From: JAVBJV01 sp031546815
GTDB taxonomy: Bacteria > Pseudomonadota > Alphaproteobacteria > Acetobacterales > Acetobacteraceae
Length of the DNA: 52,153 nt
NCBI GenBank assembly: GCA_031546815.1
Contig: JAVBJV010000003.1
Location: 1 to 52,153, forward strand
Direction: 5' to 3'
Below are positions 1 to 9,463 of the stretch, piece after piece. Both the position numbers and the translations under genes were made by a program. Below the pieces are notes generated by a model. The model was not told where the DNA came from. It made no database searches and saw nothing but the letters and a program-made list of their open reading frames with translations. Every line of letters begins with the position of its first letter. Positions within the stretch are counted from its first letter, which is position 1.

Positions 1-1785
1 GGGGCCGATCCCCGTATAATAACGCACGCCGACGCCCGCGCCCACCGCAATGGTCGATGGGAAACTGGGCGCGGCCTCTTCACCCACGCCGCCCGCGTCG
101 ACGAATACCGCGGCGCCCCAGCTTTCCAGGAAACGCTGCCGGAATTCGATGCTGCCCGAGAACATGGTGGATCCGCCCAGCGGTTTATTGTCGCGCCCCT
201 GCGGCCCGACCGACTGATACGCAAAGCCGCGGATCGTGCCGCTGCCGCCCGCATACAGGCGACGGTCGGCGGGCAGTTCATCCGGGTCTCCACCAAACGC
301 CGCGGCGAATTGTGCGCGCAGTGCCAGCACCGAACGCCCGCTGTCCGAGAAGTCGTGATAGGTCGAGCCCTGTACCGAGAACGTGGTCAGCCACGGCACG
401 GTTCCTTCCGAGACCACATACGGCGTCAGCAGCATCTTGGCGCGCACGCCGCTGATGGAATCCAGCGGGTTGAGCGCATTGTCCCAGGTCAGCATCATCG
501 GGATGCCGACCAGCGTGTAGTTATGCGTGCGGCCTTCGTCCTGCAGATCGATGCTGCGGTCGGTGATGCGGCTCTGCTCGAACGACAGGCCAAGACTGCC
601 GGTCAGATACTGGATCAGCGGGCGGTCGACATAGGCACCGGCCAGAATGGCATCGCGGTCGTAAGCATCGGTCAGCTCGCGCAATCCGGTGAGCTCCAGA
701 CGCAGCGTCTGGTGATGGTCCATGAAGTCGGGCTTCGAAAAACTCAGCCCGGCGCGATAGCCGAAATCGGTCACGCCGCGATTGCCGATGTTGTTCAGTT
801 CGAAATCTGCCTGCAAGCGTTCAGCATTGCCGAACAGATTCCGATGTGCCCAGCGCGCACCGACCGCACCACCTTCGGATGTTGCATATGCGGCCGAAAA
901 ACTGACCGACCGTCTGGCACGTTCGGTGGTGTCCAGCGTCAGGTCGGCGCTGTTGTCGGGGTTTGGCTGTTCGGCCAGATGCGCGCGCACGCTGCTGAAC
1001 ACGCCAAGGTCGAGCAGTTCGCGGCGCGTCGCCTCGATCTCGGCCGGGGAGTAGGCGTTGCCGGAACGCGGTGCGACGCGGTTTTCGGCGAAGTCCTGAT
1101 TCAGTCCTGTCAGCCCGGTGACGCTGATGGCTCCCAGCGTGATGCGTGGGCCGGGGTCGAAGCGCAGTTCCACGCTGATGGTGCGCGTGGCGGGGTCGCG
1201 GGTCAGCGTGCGTTCACCCACCTTGGCATAGGCGTGCCCGGCATCGCGCAGTGCGGCGAGGATGCGGCCCTCGGCGGCCAGAATGTCGTTCCCGCGTGCA
1301 GGTGCGCCGGATTCCAGCCCGAGCTTCGCGGCGATTTCGGCCGGCAGGGCGGAACCGTCGGTGTTACGCAGGGCGATGGTGGAAATCGTGGTGACGGGGC
1401 CGGGCGTGATCCGCACCTGCACCGGCACGGGCGGTTCGGCGGGCGCGGCCTGCAACCGGTCGGGCAGGATCGGGTCGTCGAGGTTCATCCCGGCGATCTG
1501 GATGGTGACCTGCCCGTCGAAATACCCCAAGGCGCGCAGCACGGATCCGGCGCGATCCACATCGCCGCGCGCACGCATGATCAGCGCGGTGGGCGAGGCA
1601 GGGGCGACCTCGTGAAGTTTTTCGAGCTGCGAGACGCCGCGAATGGCATCGTTCAATTCGCTGTTATCGGTTTCGACCAGGGTCGGCGCATAGGGTTGCG
1701 GGTCGGCAGCTTGCGCCCTGAACAAAAGAGCAGGGGCGATTACTACGGCGGTGCTGACGACGGCGCGAATATAAACCGAACTCAT
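1..1785 (-). CDS. tamA: TamA-type Omp85 outer-membrane assembly protein (C-terminus outside window)
   Basis: Read on the minus strand from ATG at 1785, the frame stays open for 595 codons to the window edge. It starts with a Sec signal peptide (MSSVYIRAVVSTAVVIAPAL...) followed by POTRA-like repeats; phrases such as PGPVTTISTIALRN and DPGPRITLGAISVTG are typical of these. A beta-barrel follows, with the Omp85 loop-6 motif GGSGTIRGF near residue 520. TamA works with TamB to insert autotransporters and other proteins into the outer membrane. About 25 residues, the last barrel strands, appear to be missing beyond base 1. Its usual partner tamB would lie downstream, outside the window. It is divergent from the dehydrogenase at 1912. 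BamA is the alternative, but the length and single gene favour TamA. Confidence 0.85.
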   Translation of the reverse strand, partial: MSSVYIRAVVSTAVVIAPALLFRAQAADPQPYAPTLVETDNSELNDAIRGVSQLEKLHEVAPASPTALIMRARGDVDRAGSVLRALGYFDGQVTIQIAGMNLDDPILPDRLQAAPAEPPVPVQVRITPGPVTTISTIALRNTDGSALPAEIAAKLGLESGAPARGNDILAAEGRILAALRDAGHAYAKVGERTLTRDPATRTISVELRFDPGPRITLGAISVTGLTGLNQDFAENRVAPRSGNAYSPAEIEATRRELLDLGVFSSVRAHLAEQPNPDNSADLTLDTTERARRSVSFSAAYATSEGGAVGARWAHRNLFGNAERLQADFELNNIGNRGVTDFGYRAGLSFSKPDFMDHHQTLRLELTGLRELTDAYDRDAILAGAYVDRPLIQYLTGSLGLSFEQSRITDRSIDLQDEGRTHNYTLVGIPMMLTWDNALNPLDSISGVRAKMLLTPYVVSEGTVPWLTTFSVQGSTYHDFSDSGRSVLALRAQFAAAFGGDPDELPADRRLYAGGSGTIRGFAYQSVGPQGRDNKPLGGSTMFSGSIEFRQRFLESWGAAVFVDAGGVGEEAAPSFPSTIAVGAGVGVRYYTGIGP

Positions 1786-1911
1786 ACTATGTTTTCTTTA
1801 ACCATAAATGCGGCATGTGTAAGGCGTGTAATGTACAGCGGGCGGTGGGTTTACGCCATGCAGTCGGGCGCCCATATTCCATACAAAGACCCCTGACAGG
1901 AGGATAAGCCC

Positions 1912-3384
1912 ATGCTCGAACAGATTGCATCATTACAGCTGAAAGACCCCAGCCTGTTTCGTCAATCGAACTTTATCGATGGCGCATGGGTGGATGCCGA
2001 TAACGGCAAGACCTTCGAGGTAAAAAATCCTGCGACGGGCGTGGTGATCGGCAAGGTTCCCGCAATGGGCACCGCCGAGACCCGCCGCGCGATCGAGGCC
2101 GCCAATCGTGCTCTGCCTGCCTGGCGCGCGATGCTGGCGAAGGATCGTGCAACCATTCTGCGTCGCCTGTTTGAACTGATGCTGGCGAATACCGACGATC
2201 TGGCCGCGATCATGACTGCGGAACAGGGCAAGCCGCTGGCCGAATCAAAGGGCGAGATCGCCTATGCGGCATCCTTCATCGAATGGTTCGCGGAAGAGGG
2301 CAAGCGCATCTACGGCGACACAATTCCGCAGAATGCCAATGGCCGCCGCATTCTGGTGATGAAGGAGCCGATCGGCGTGTTCGCTGCGGTGACTCCGTGG
2401 AATTTCCCCTCCGCGATGATCACGCGCAAGGCAGGCCCCGGCTGGGCTGCGGGCTGTACGGGCGTGCTGCGTCCGGCCAGCCAGACGCCGTTCTCGGCGC
2501 TGGCGCTGGCGGTGCTGGCGGAACGCGCGGGAATGCCGGCGGGTGTGTGCAACGTGATTACAGGACCGGCGGGCGAGACGGGGAAGGAACTGACCAGCAA
2601 CCCGATTATCCGCAAGTTCAGCTTCACGGGGTCCACCGAGGTTGGGCGGCAGTTGCTGGTGCAGTGTGCCAGCACGATCAAGAAGACCAGCATGGAACTG
2701 GGCGGCAACGCGCCGTTTATCGTGTTCGACGACGCCGATCTGGACTCGGCGGTGCTGGGGGTGATGGCGTCAAAGTATCGCAACACCGGGCAGACCTGCG
2801 TGTGTGCGAACCGCATTCTTGTGCAGGATGGTGTGTACGACGCGTTCGCAAAGAAACTGAAGATTGCGGTCGAGGCACTGAAAGTCGGCAACGGCATGGA
2901 GGCGGGCGTGACCCAAGGCCCGCTGATCAACGCCGATGCTGTGAAGAAAGTGGAAGAGCACATCGCCGATGCGCTGAAGCACGGCGCGACAGTTCTGTCG
3001 GGCGGCAAGCGGCACGAGAAGGGGGGCAATTTCTTCCAGCCCACCGTGCTGACCGACGTGCCGCGCGAGGCACTGATCTTCCGTGACGAAACCTTCGGCC
3101 CGGTGGCGCCGCTGTTCCGCTTCAAGACCGAGGACGAGGCGATCCAGATGGCGAACGACACCGAATTCGGTCTGGCCTCGTATTTCTATTCCCGTGATAT
3201 CGGGCGGATCTTCCGTGTGGCGGAGGGACTGGAATACGGGATCATCGGGATCAACGAGGGCATCATCTCGACCGAGGTCGCGCCGTTCGGCGGCATGAAG
3301 GAAAGCGGTCTGGGGCGTGAAGGGTCGAAATACGGGATCGAGGATTACCTCGAAATGAAGTATCTGGCGTTGGGCGGTATCTGA
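1912..3384 (+). CDS. gabD: NAD(P)-dependent succinate-semialdehyde dehydrogenase
   Basis: A 490-aa aldehyde dehydrogenase that oxidises succinate semialdehyde to succinate in the cytoplasm, the last step of 4-aminobutyrate breakdown. The general-base Glu is E262 in MELGGNAPF and the nucleophilic Cys is C296 in NTGQTCVCAN. The cofactor segment reads TPWNFPSAMITRKAGP. The length matches GabD (about 480-490 aa). The start is well supported: AGGAGG lies about 9 bases before ATG 1912. The usual KPAS cofactor motif reads RPASQTP, a variant I believe occurs in GabD relatives. No GABA transaminase is nearby. The exact aldehyde used could differ. Confidence 0.9.
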   Translation: MLEQIASLQLKDPSLFRQSNFIDGAWVDADNGKTFEVKNPATGVVIGKVPAMGTAETRRAIEAANRALPAWRAMLAKDRATILRRLFELMLANTDDLAAIMTAEQGKPLAESKGEIAYAASFIEWFAEEGKRIYGDTIPQNANGRRILVMKEPIGVFAAVTPWNFPSAMITRKAGPGWAAGCTGVLRPASQTPFSALALAVLAERAGMPAGVCNVITGPAGETGKELTSNPIIRKFSFTGSTEVGRQLLVQCASTIKKTSMELGGNAPFIVFDDADLDSAVLGVMASKYRNTGQTCVCANRILVQDGVYDAFAKKLKIAVEALKVGNGMEAGVTQGPLINADAVKKVEEHIADALKHGATVLSGGKRHEKGGNFFQPTVLTDVPREALIFRDETFGPVAPLFRFKTEDEAIQMANDTEFGLASYFYSRDIGRIFRVAEGLEYGIIGINEGIISTEVAPFGGMKESGLGREGSKYGIEDYLEMKYLALGGI

Positions 3385-3411
3385 CCGCATGAAGATGAAA
3401 GCAGAACAGCC

Positions 3412-4785
3412 GTGACATATGACTTTGACTTGTTCGTGATTGGCGGCGGTTCTGCCGGTGTCCGCTGCGCCCGCATTGCGGCCGGATATGGCGCGCGCGT
3501 GGGTGTGGCGGAAGAGCGCTTCTGGGGCGGCACCTGTGTAAACGTGGGCTGCGTGCCGAAGAAGCTGATGGTGCAGGCCGCCGAATACGCGGCCTTCGCC
3601 GAGGACGCGCGCGGCTTCGGCTGGAGCAGCGATAAAGGCACCCACGACTGGGCGGCCTTCATTGCGCGCAAGAACACCGAGATCGACCGCCTGAAAGGTA
3701 TCTACCGCAAGCTGCTGGATGGCGCGGGGGCGAAAGTTTTCGATGCGCGTGCGGTGTTCGTCGATGCGCATACGCTCGACGTTGGCGGTGAACGGGTGAC
3801 GGCGAAAAACATCGTGATCGCTGTCGGTGGCAAGGCGGAGAAGCTGGATATTCCCGGGGCCGAACTGGGCATCATCAGCGACGATGCGTTCTTCCTGCCC
3901 GGCTTACCCAAGCGCGTGGCGGTGATCGGCAGCGGGTATATCGGTGTGGAGTTCGCCGGTATTTTCGCCGGTCTCGGCGCGCAGGTGGACCAGATCTATC
4001 GGCAGCCGCTGCCGGTGCGTGGATTCGATTCAGATCTGCGCGAAGTCCTGGCCGAGGCGTTGACCACGCAGGGTATCATCTTGCATTCCGGTGCCACGCC
4101 GGTGCGCGTTACGCAGGAAGCGGGCGGCAAGCGCATCCATCTGACGAATGGCAAGACCGTCGACACGGATCTGGTGTTTTTCGCCACGGGGCGTGTGCCG
4201 CATACCGATGCTCTGGGCCTTGATGCGGCGGGTGTGGCGACCGGGCCGAACGGTGCGGTGATTGTGGATGACGACAAGCGTACCTCGGTGCCGCATATCT
4301 ACGCGATCGGCGATGTGACGGACCGCATCAATCTCACCCCGATGGCAACGGCCGAAGGGCACGCGCTGGCCGACACGCTATTCGGCAACAACCCGCGCCG
4401 CCCGGGATACGACAATGTGGCGACGGCGGTGTTCTCGACCCCGCCGGTGGCGACGGTCGGCCTGACCGAGGAGGAAGCCGCCGCGCGTGGCCCCGCCGAT
4501 ATCTACGTCACCAAATTCACCCCGATGCGGCACACGATATCTGGCCGCGCTCGCAAGACGATGATGAAGCTGGTGGTGGACCAGGCCAGCCAGCGCGTAG
4601 TTGGTGCCCACATGCTGGGCGACGATGCGCCCGAGATCATGCAGGGCATCGCCATTGCCATGAACTGCGGGGCGACCAAGGCGGATTTCGACCGGACGAT
4701 CGGTATTCATCCGACCGCCGCGGAAGAATTCGTCACGTTACGCACCCGAACCCGAGTAGTGGGCCTGCAAAAAGCTGCCGAATAG
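3412..4785 (+). CDS. gor: glutathione-disulfide reductase
   Basis: A 457-aa FAD-dependent class I pyridine nucleotide-disulfide oxidoreductase that reduces GSSG with NADPH. The redox-active pair is C42/C47 in GGTCVNVGCVPKK. FAD is bound by the N-terminal VIGGGSAGVRCAR. A second Rossmann motif, IGSGYIGVEFAGIFAGLGA, is followed by YRQPLPVRGFD, whose Arg residues fit NADPH preference. The C-terminal HPTAAEEFVTLRTRTR carries the catalytic His-Glu pair. The start codon is GTG at 3412, giving the expected N-terminus MTYDFDLFVIGGG. It lies 27 bases after the dehydrogenase and may share its transcript. It is a likely reductant source for the glutaredoxin encoded further along. Confidence 0.93.
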   Translation: MTYDFDLFVIGGGSAGVRCARIAAGYGARVGVAEERFWGGTCVNVGCVPKKLMVQAAEYAAFAEDARGFGWSSDKGTHDWAAFIARKNTEIDRLKGIYRKLLDGAGAKVFDARAVFVDAHTLDVGGERVTAKNIVIAVGGKAEKLDIPGAELGIISDDAFFLPGLPKRVAVIGSGYIGVEFAGIFAGLGAQVDQIYRQPLPVRGFDSDLREVLAEALTTQGIILHSGATPVRVTQEAGGKRIHLTNGKTVDTDLVFFATGRVPHTDALGLDAAGVATGPNGAVIVDDDKRTSVPHIYAIGDVTDRINLTPMATAEGHALADTLFGNNPRRPGYDNVATAVFSTPPVATVGLTEEEAAARGPADIYVTKFTPMRHTISGRARKTMMKLVVDQASQRVVGAHMLGDDAPEIMQGIAIAMNCGATKADFDRTIGIHPTAAEEFVTLRTRTRVVGLQKAAE

Positions 4786-4817
4786 GCGTAGCCAGCTTGC
4801 GTATACTGTGGATAATC

Positions 4818-4845
4818 CACTCCCCCGACACGGGTTGGGGGAGTG
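4818..4845 (+). promoter_or_regulatory. 9-bp perfect hairpin between gor and the DAHP synthase gene
   Basis: CACTCCCCC (4818-4826) and GGGGGAGTG (4837-4845) form a perfect 9-bp stem with a 10-base loop. There is no T-run, so it is not a classic intrinsic terminator. It ends three bases before the GGAGG ribosome site of the next gene. It could end the gor message, stabilise a processed end or affect translation of the DAHP synthase. Confidence 0.55.
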
Positions 4846-4860
4846 ATGGAGGATACAACG

Positions 4861-6246
4861 ATGGCCGCGCATAACTGGACCCCGGAAAGCTGGCGTAACA
4901 AGCCGATCCGGCAGGTTCCCGCCTATCCCGATGCCGAAAAGCTGGCAGATGTGGAAAAGCGGCTGAGTGGGTATCCTCCGTTGGTATTTGCCGGGGAAGC
5001 AAGACGGCTGCGTGCCTCGCTGGCCCTGGCGGCGGAAGGGCAGGCCTTCGTTCTGCAGGGCGGCGACTGTGCCGAGAGTTTTTCGGACTTCAACGCCAAC
5101 TCTATCCGCGACACGTTCCGCGTGCTGCTGCAGATGGCGGTGGTGCTGACGTTTGGTGCCTCGGTGCCGGTGGTGAAGCTGGGGCGCATGGCCGGGCAGT
5201 TCGCCAAGCCGCGTTCGTCCGATATGGAAACCGTGGATGGGGTGGAACTGCCGTCCTATCGCGGTGACATCATCAACGGGCCGGAATTCAGCGCCGAGAG
5301 CCGCATTCCCGATCCGGACCGGATGGAGAAAGGGTATTTCCAGTCGGCCGGCACGCTGAACCTGCTGCGCGCGTTTGCGACCGGTGGTTACGCCGACCTG
5401 CACGAGGTGCATCGCTGGAATCTGGGCTTCGTGGAGCGTTCGCCGCTGGAAGCGCGCTATCGCGACCTGTCGTCGCGGCTGGATGAAACGCTGGCCTTCA
5501 TGGCGGCGTGCGGCATGACCAGCATTACCACGCCGCAGATCCGCGAGACCGATTTTTACACCAGCCATGAAGCGCTGCTGCTGCCGTATGAACAGGCATT
5601 GACCCGCGTGGATTCCACCTCGGGCGACTGGTATGCGTGTTCGGCGCATTTCCTATGGATTGGCGAACGCACGCGCCAGCCGGATGGCGCGCATGTCGAA
5701 TTCCTGCGCGGCGTGCGCAACCCGATCGGCATGAAGGTCGGCCCGAACATGGATCCCGACGAACTGGTGCAGTTGACCGAAATCCTCAACCCGCGGAACG
5801 AGGCGGGGCGTCTGACGCTGATCTCGCGCATGGGGGCCGAGAAGGTGGGCGAGAAGCTGCCCGCCCTGGTACGCAAGCTGCATCAGGCTGGCCGCAAGGT
5901 GGCGTGGCTGTGCGATCCCATGCATGGCAACACGATCTCGACCGCGGCGAAGATCAAGACCCGTTCGTTCGATGCAATCCTGGGCGAAGTGCGCAACTTC
6001 TTCGACGTGCATGCGGCGGAAGGCACCTGGGCCGGCGGCGTTCACATCGAGATGACGGGCCGTAACGTGACCGAATGTGTGGGCGGCGCGCATCAGCTGA
6101 CCGAGGCTGATCTGGGCGATCGCTACGAAACTTTCTGCGACCCGCGCCTGAATGCGGAACAGTCGCTTGAACTCGCCTTCCTGATCGCCGAAGAACTGAA
6201 GCAGCGCCGTCAGCCGGGCCTGCGCTCGGCTGTGGCGGCCAAATAG
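4861..6246 (+). CDS. aroG: class II 3-deoxy-D-arabino-heptulosonate 7-phosphate synthase
   Basis: A 461-aa plant-like (class II) DAHP synthase. It condenses phosphoenolpyruvate and erythrose 4-phosphate to open the shikimate pathway. Visible family motifs are GGDCAESF (metal-binding Cys), GRMAGQFAKPRS (PEP-binding KPR), DPMHGNT, HIEMTGRNVTEC and CDPRLN. I chose ATG 4861 (MAAHNWTPESW) because GGAGG at 4848-4852 is well spaced. An in-frame GTG at 4843 lies inside the hairpin and is unlikely. No class I homologue is in the window. It is followed after a few bases by the NAPRTase-like gene. Confidence 0.93.
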   Translation: MAAHNWTPESWRNKPIRQVPAYPDAEKLADVEKRLSGYPPLVFAGEARRLRASLALAAEGQAFVLQGGDCAESFSDFNANSIRDTFRVLLQMAVVLTFGASVPVVKLGRMAGQFAKPRSSDMETVDGVELPSYRGDIINGPEFSAESRIPDPDRMEKGYFQSAGTLNLLRAFATGGYADLHEVHRWNLGFVERSPLEARYRDLSSRLDETLAFMAACGMTSITTPQIRETDFYTSHEALLLPYEQALTRVDSTSGDWYACSAHFLWIGERTRQPDGAHVEFLRGVRNPIGMKVGPNMDPDELVQLTEILNPRNEAGRLTLISRMGAEKVGEKLPALVRKLHQAGRKVAWLCDPMHGNTISTAAKIKTRSFDAILGEVRNFFDVHAAEGTWAGGVHIEMTGRNVTECVGGAHQLTEADLGDRYETFCDPRLNAEQSLELAFLIAEELKQRRQPGLRSAVAAK

Positions 6247-6265
6247 ACACAACGTGGAAAGTACT

Positions 6266-7375
6266 ATGCCGGACGATATTCGGGCGCGGACTGACAGTTA
6301 CTTCAACCGGACCCGCGCCATTGTGGAGAAGTTCGGCGACCAGCGGGTCACGTACGCAGTGTTCCTGCGCCGCCCGGTGGTTTCGGCCCCACGGCTGATG
6401 CTGGACTGGCTGCACGCGGTGGCCAAGCAGCGCGGTGTGACATTCGACATCGACGTGCGCCACCCCGAGGGTGAGTGGGTCGGGGCGGGTGAACCCATCG
6501 CCTATATCAGCGGCATGTTCTCGCAGCTGAGCGATCTGGAAACGCTGCTGCTGCAAAAGCTGGGCGCGCCCTGTGTGGCGGCGCATCAGGCGTATCAGAT
6601 GTGTCTGTCACTGCCGCAGGTGGCGTTCCTGGCGATGGAGGCACGGCACTGCGCCGGGGCCGAAATGCAGGACATGATGGCGTATGGTGCGTCGGTCGGT
6701 TCCAACGCGGCGAAGAAGGAAGGTGCCAAGGGTTTCATCGGCACCGCGACCGACTGGACCGCGCACTGGTTTGGCGAGACCAAGGGCCGCGGCACAATGC
6801 CGCACGCGCTGATCGGTTATGCCGGATCGACCCTGCGTGCCGCGCAGATGTTCCACGAGGCTTTCCCCGACGAACCGCTGACAGTGCTGACCGATTACTT
6901 CGGGCGCGAGATCACCGACGCGCTGGAAGTCTGCCGCCATTTCCCCGAACTGGCAGCGGCGGGGAAGCTTGCGATGCGGCTTGACACGCATGGCGGGCGG
7001 TTCCTGGAAGGGCTGGACCCGGGCAGCAGTTACGCCGTGCTGGAACGTCATGTGCCGCGCGCGGTGCGCCGGTATCGCAGCGAGACGGAGTTACGGTATC
7101 TGGTTGGTTCTGGCGTGTCGGCGGCGGCGATCTGGCGGATGCGCGATGTACTGGACGAGGCCGGATATCCTGGCGTACGCTTGGTGGCGTCGTCGGGCTT
7201 CGGCGTTGATAAATGCCGCGTGATGGCGGACGCAAAAGCACCGATCGATGTCGTGGGCAGTGGGTCGTTCCTGCCGGATATCTGGAGCGAAACCTACGCC
7301 ACGGCCGATATCGTCGACTACGCCGGAGTGGCCCGCGTGAAAGTCGGGCGTGAGTTCCTGTTGCGTCGGGAGTGA
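6266..7375 (+). CDS. pncB: nicotinate phosphoribosyltransferase-like protein
   Basis: A 369-aa protein of the nicotinate/nicotinamide phosphoribosyltransferase fold, predicted to make nicotinate mononucleotide from nicotinate and PRPP. Supporting motifs are HALIGYAGSTLRAA, LTDYFGREITDAL, RLDTHGGRF, LVASSGFGVDKC and DVVGSGSFLP, in the family's order. GGAAAG sits 5 bases before ATG 6266; the in-frame GTG at 6254 is less likely. NAD synthetase lies two genes downstream, so both ends of nicotinate salvage (NaMN formation and final amidation) are in one cluster, which supports the assignment. The family is divergent, so an orphan phosphoribosyltransferase is possible. Confidence 0.8.
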   Translation: MPDDIRARTDSYFNRTRAIVEKFGDQRVTYAVFLRRPVVSAPRLMLDWLHAVAKQRGVTFDIDVRHPEGEWVGAGEPIAYISGMFSQLSDLETLLLQKLGAPCVAAHQAYQMCLSLPQVAFLAMEARHCAGAEMQDMMAYGASVGSNAAKKEGAKGFIGTATDWTAHWFGETKGRGTMPHALIGYAGSTLRAAQMFHEAFPDEPLTVLTDYFGREITDALEVCRHFPELAAAGKLAMRLDTHGGRFLEGLDPGSSYAVLERHVPRAVRRYRSETELRYLVGSGVSAAAIWRMRDVLDEAGYPGVRLVASSGFGVDKCRVMADAKAPIDVVGSGSFLPDIWSETYATADIVDYAGVARVKVGREFLLRRE

Positions 7376-7380
7376 TGATC

Positions 7381-7773
7381 ATGAATGTGCGGGCAGTGTC
7401 TCTGCTTGTGGTGCTTGCCGGATGTGGCGCGCCTTCGCCCGCGCCGGTGGTCATGTCGCAAGCACCCGTTTTTGCGCAGCCGCTCAGCCGGATGTTTGTG
7501 GCGGGGCAGAGCACGCAGAGCGACGTGCTGCGTGTGATGGGCGCCCCTGCGACGAAGCAGGTTGTGGGCGTGCGGCTGAATGCGGATGGTGCGGTGCCGG
7601 GAATGTCCGATGCGCTGTGCACCTTCCCGAATATGACGGAATTTCCGCAGCTGACGGCGTGGATATATTCCAACGTCGTGGTGCCATCCTCGCCGGGCGT
7701 TGTGCGCAGCGCGTGCTTCCTGTTCAACGCAGATGGTGGGTTGCTGGAGCTGCGGGACAGACGCCCCCAGTAA
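7381..7773 (+). CDS. small predicted lipoprotein with a BamE/SmpA-like motif
   Basis: About 130 aa. The N-terminus MNVRAVSLLVVLAGCG is a lipoprotein signal with lipobox LAGC, so the mature protein should be lipidated. The stretch FVAGQSTQSDVLRVMGAPAT resembles the 'G-x-S-x-x-x-V-x-x-x-x-G-x-P' helix of BamE/SmpA-like domains. The rest is not recognised. GGGAG at 7368-7372 fits ATG 7381 better than ATG 7375, which overlaps the upstream stop. It lies between two NAD-salvage genes, but I see no functional link. A BamE-fold envelope protein is an inference. Confidence 0.65.
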   Translation: MNVRAVSLLVVLAGCGAPSPAPVVMSQAPVFAQPLSRMFVAGQSTQSDVLRVMGAPATKQVVGVRLNADGAVPGMSDALCTFPNMTEFPQLTAWIYSNVVVPSSPGVVRSACFLFNADGGLLELRDRRPQ

Positions 7774-7825
7774 TCCGGCGGCCGGGGTGATTTTACCTGA
7801 CTGAAAAAAGCTCTAGAGTGTCGCC

Positions 7826-9463
7826 ATGGCCGATATACTGAAAATCGCTTTGGCGCAGCTGAACCCGCATGTCGGGCAGATTGCCACCAACCTCGCCCTG
7901 CTGCGCCGTGCGCGTGCAGAAGGGGCGCAGCAGGGTGCCGATCTGGTGGTGACGCCCGAATTCTCGCTGGCCGGATATCCGCCCGAGGACCTGGTGCGCA
8001 AACCCGCCTTCATCGCCGCGTGCGAGGCCGCGCTCGCCGAACTGGCGGCGGAAACGGCGGATGGTGGGCCGGGGATGATCGTGGGCGGGCCGTGGCGCGA
8101 TAACGGGCATCTGTATAACGCAGCGTTTCTGCTGGAAGGCGGCCGCATCGCAGCCCGTCGCGCCAAGCACGAACTGCCGAATTACGGCGTGTTCGACGAG
8201 AAGCGTGTGTTCGATGCCGGGCCGCATCCGGGGCCAATGGTGTTTCGCGGCTTCCGTCTGGGCGTGCTGATCTGCGAGGACTGGTGGGTGCCCGACGTGG
8301 CCGAAACGCTGGTCGAAAGCGGGGCCGAGATCCTCATCTCGATCAACGGGTCCCCGTTTGAGGCGAACAAGCAGGAACACCGCGTGCAGCTTGCCATCCG
8401 TCGAGTGGTGGAAACCGGATTGCCGTTTGCGTTCTGCGGTCTGGTGGGCGGACAGGACGAACTGGTGTTCGATGGCGCGAGCTTCGTGCTGAACCCGGAT
8501 CGCAGCCTCGCCGTGCAGATGCCCGACTTTGCCGAAGCGATCACGCTGACCGAATGGCACCGCGAGGGTGAACGTCTGGTCTGTGCGAAGCAGCCGCTGC
8601 CCGAGACGCCGGATGCGGAAGCGCAGATCTATCGCGCCATGGTGTGCGGCCTGCGCGATTATGTGGTGAAGAATGGTTTTCCGGGCGTGCTCCTCGGCCT
8701 GTCGGGTGGGATCGATTCTGCGCTGTCCGCCGCTGTTGCGGTCGATGCGCTGGGGGCGGAGAAGGTGCGCGCGGTGATGATGCCCTCGCCCTATACCAGC
8801 CAGGAGAGTCTGGACGACGCGGCGGAATGCGCGCGTTTGCTGGGCATCAGCTACGAGAGCGTGTCGATCGGCGGTGCGATGCAGGCGTTTGCCACGGCGC
8901 TGGAACCCGCCTTTGCAAACACGCAGCCCGACATCACGGAAGAGAACATCCAGTCGCGCGCTCGCGGTCTGATCCTGATGGCGCTGTCGAACAAGTTCGG
9001 GTCGATGGTGCTGACCACTGGCAACAAGAGCGAGATGTCGGTCGGTTACGCCACGCTGTATGGCGATATGTGCGGCGGGTATTCGGTGCTGAAGGACGTC
9101 TACAAGACGGCGGTGCTCCGCCTGTCGCGCTGGCGTAACGCGCAGGGCATGGTGATGCCGGAACGCGTGATCACCAAGCCGCCCTCGGCCGAGCTGCGCC
9201 CCAATCAGACCGACCAGGATTCACTGCCGCCCTACGATGTGCTTGATGCCATTCTGCAAGGGCTGATCGAGGGCGAGCAGAGCGTCGATCAGCTGGTTTC
9301 CGCCGGGTTCGACCGGGCGACGGTGCTGCGGGTCTGGCGTTTGCTGGACCGGGCTGAGTACAAGCGGCGACAGGCGCCACCCGGCGTGAAGATCACCGGG
9401 CGTGCATTTGGACGCGATCGGCGTTATCCGATCACCAATGGTTTTACAGGACTTGTTTCGTGA
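7826..9463 (+). CDS. nadE: glutamine-dependent NAD+ synthetase
   Basis: A 545-aa two-domain enzyme that amidates nicotinate adenine dinucleotide to NAD using ATP and glutamine-derived ammonia. The N-terminal nitrilase-type glutaminase has the triad E45 (VTPEFSLAGYPP), K114 (AKHELPNYGVFDEKR) and C150 (GVLICEDWW). The C-terminal synthetase has the P-loop SGGIDS at 293-298 and TTGNKSEMSVGYATLYGDM. The length is normal for the glutaminase-fused form. It ends with a 4-base GTGA overlap with the next gene, which suggests coupled translation. Confidence 0.95.
   Translation: MADILKIALAQLNPHVGQIATNLALLRRARAEGAQQGADLVVTPEFSLAGYPPEDLVRKPAFIAACEAALAELAAETADGGPGMIVGGPWRDNGHLYNAAFLLEGGRIAARRAKHELPNYGVFDEKRVFDAGPHPGPMVFRGFRLGVLICEDWWVPDVAETLVESGAEILISINGSPFEANKQEHRVQLAIRRVVETGLPFAFCGLVGGQDELVFDGASFVLNPDRSLAVQMPDFAEAITLTEWHREGERLVCAKQPLPETPDAEAQIYRAMVCGLRDYVVKNGFPGVLLGLSGGIDSALSAAVAVDALGAEKVRAVMMPSPYTSQESLDDAAECARLLGISYESVSIGGAMQAFATALEPAFANTQPDITEENIQSRARGLILMALSNKFGSMVLTTGNKSEMSVGYATLYGDMCGGYSVLKDVYKTAVLRLSRWRNAQGMVMPERVITKPPSAELRPNQTDQDSLPPYDVLDAILQGLIEGEQSVDQLVSAGFDRATVLRVWRLLDRAEYKRRQAPPGVKITGRAFGRDRRYPITNGFTGLVS

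Noticed and set aside
310..1896. Long plus-strand open frame opposite tamA
   Set aside because: It is the complement of a GC-rich outer-membrane protein gene. Its product has no recognisable domain, while the minus strand encodes a clear Omp85 protein with signal peptide and loop-6 motif.
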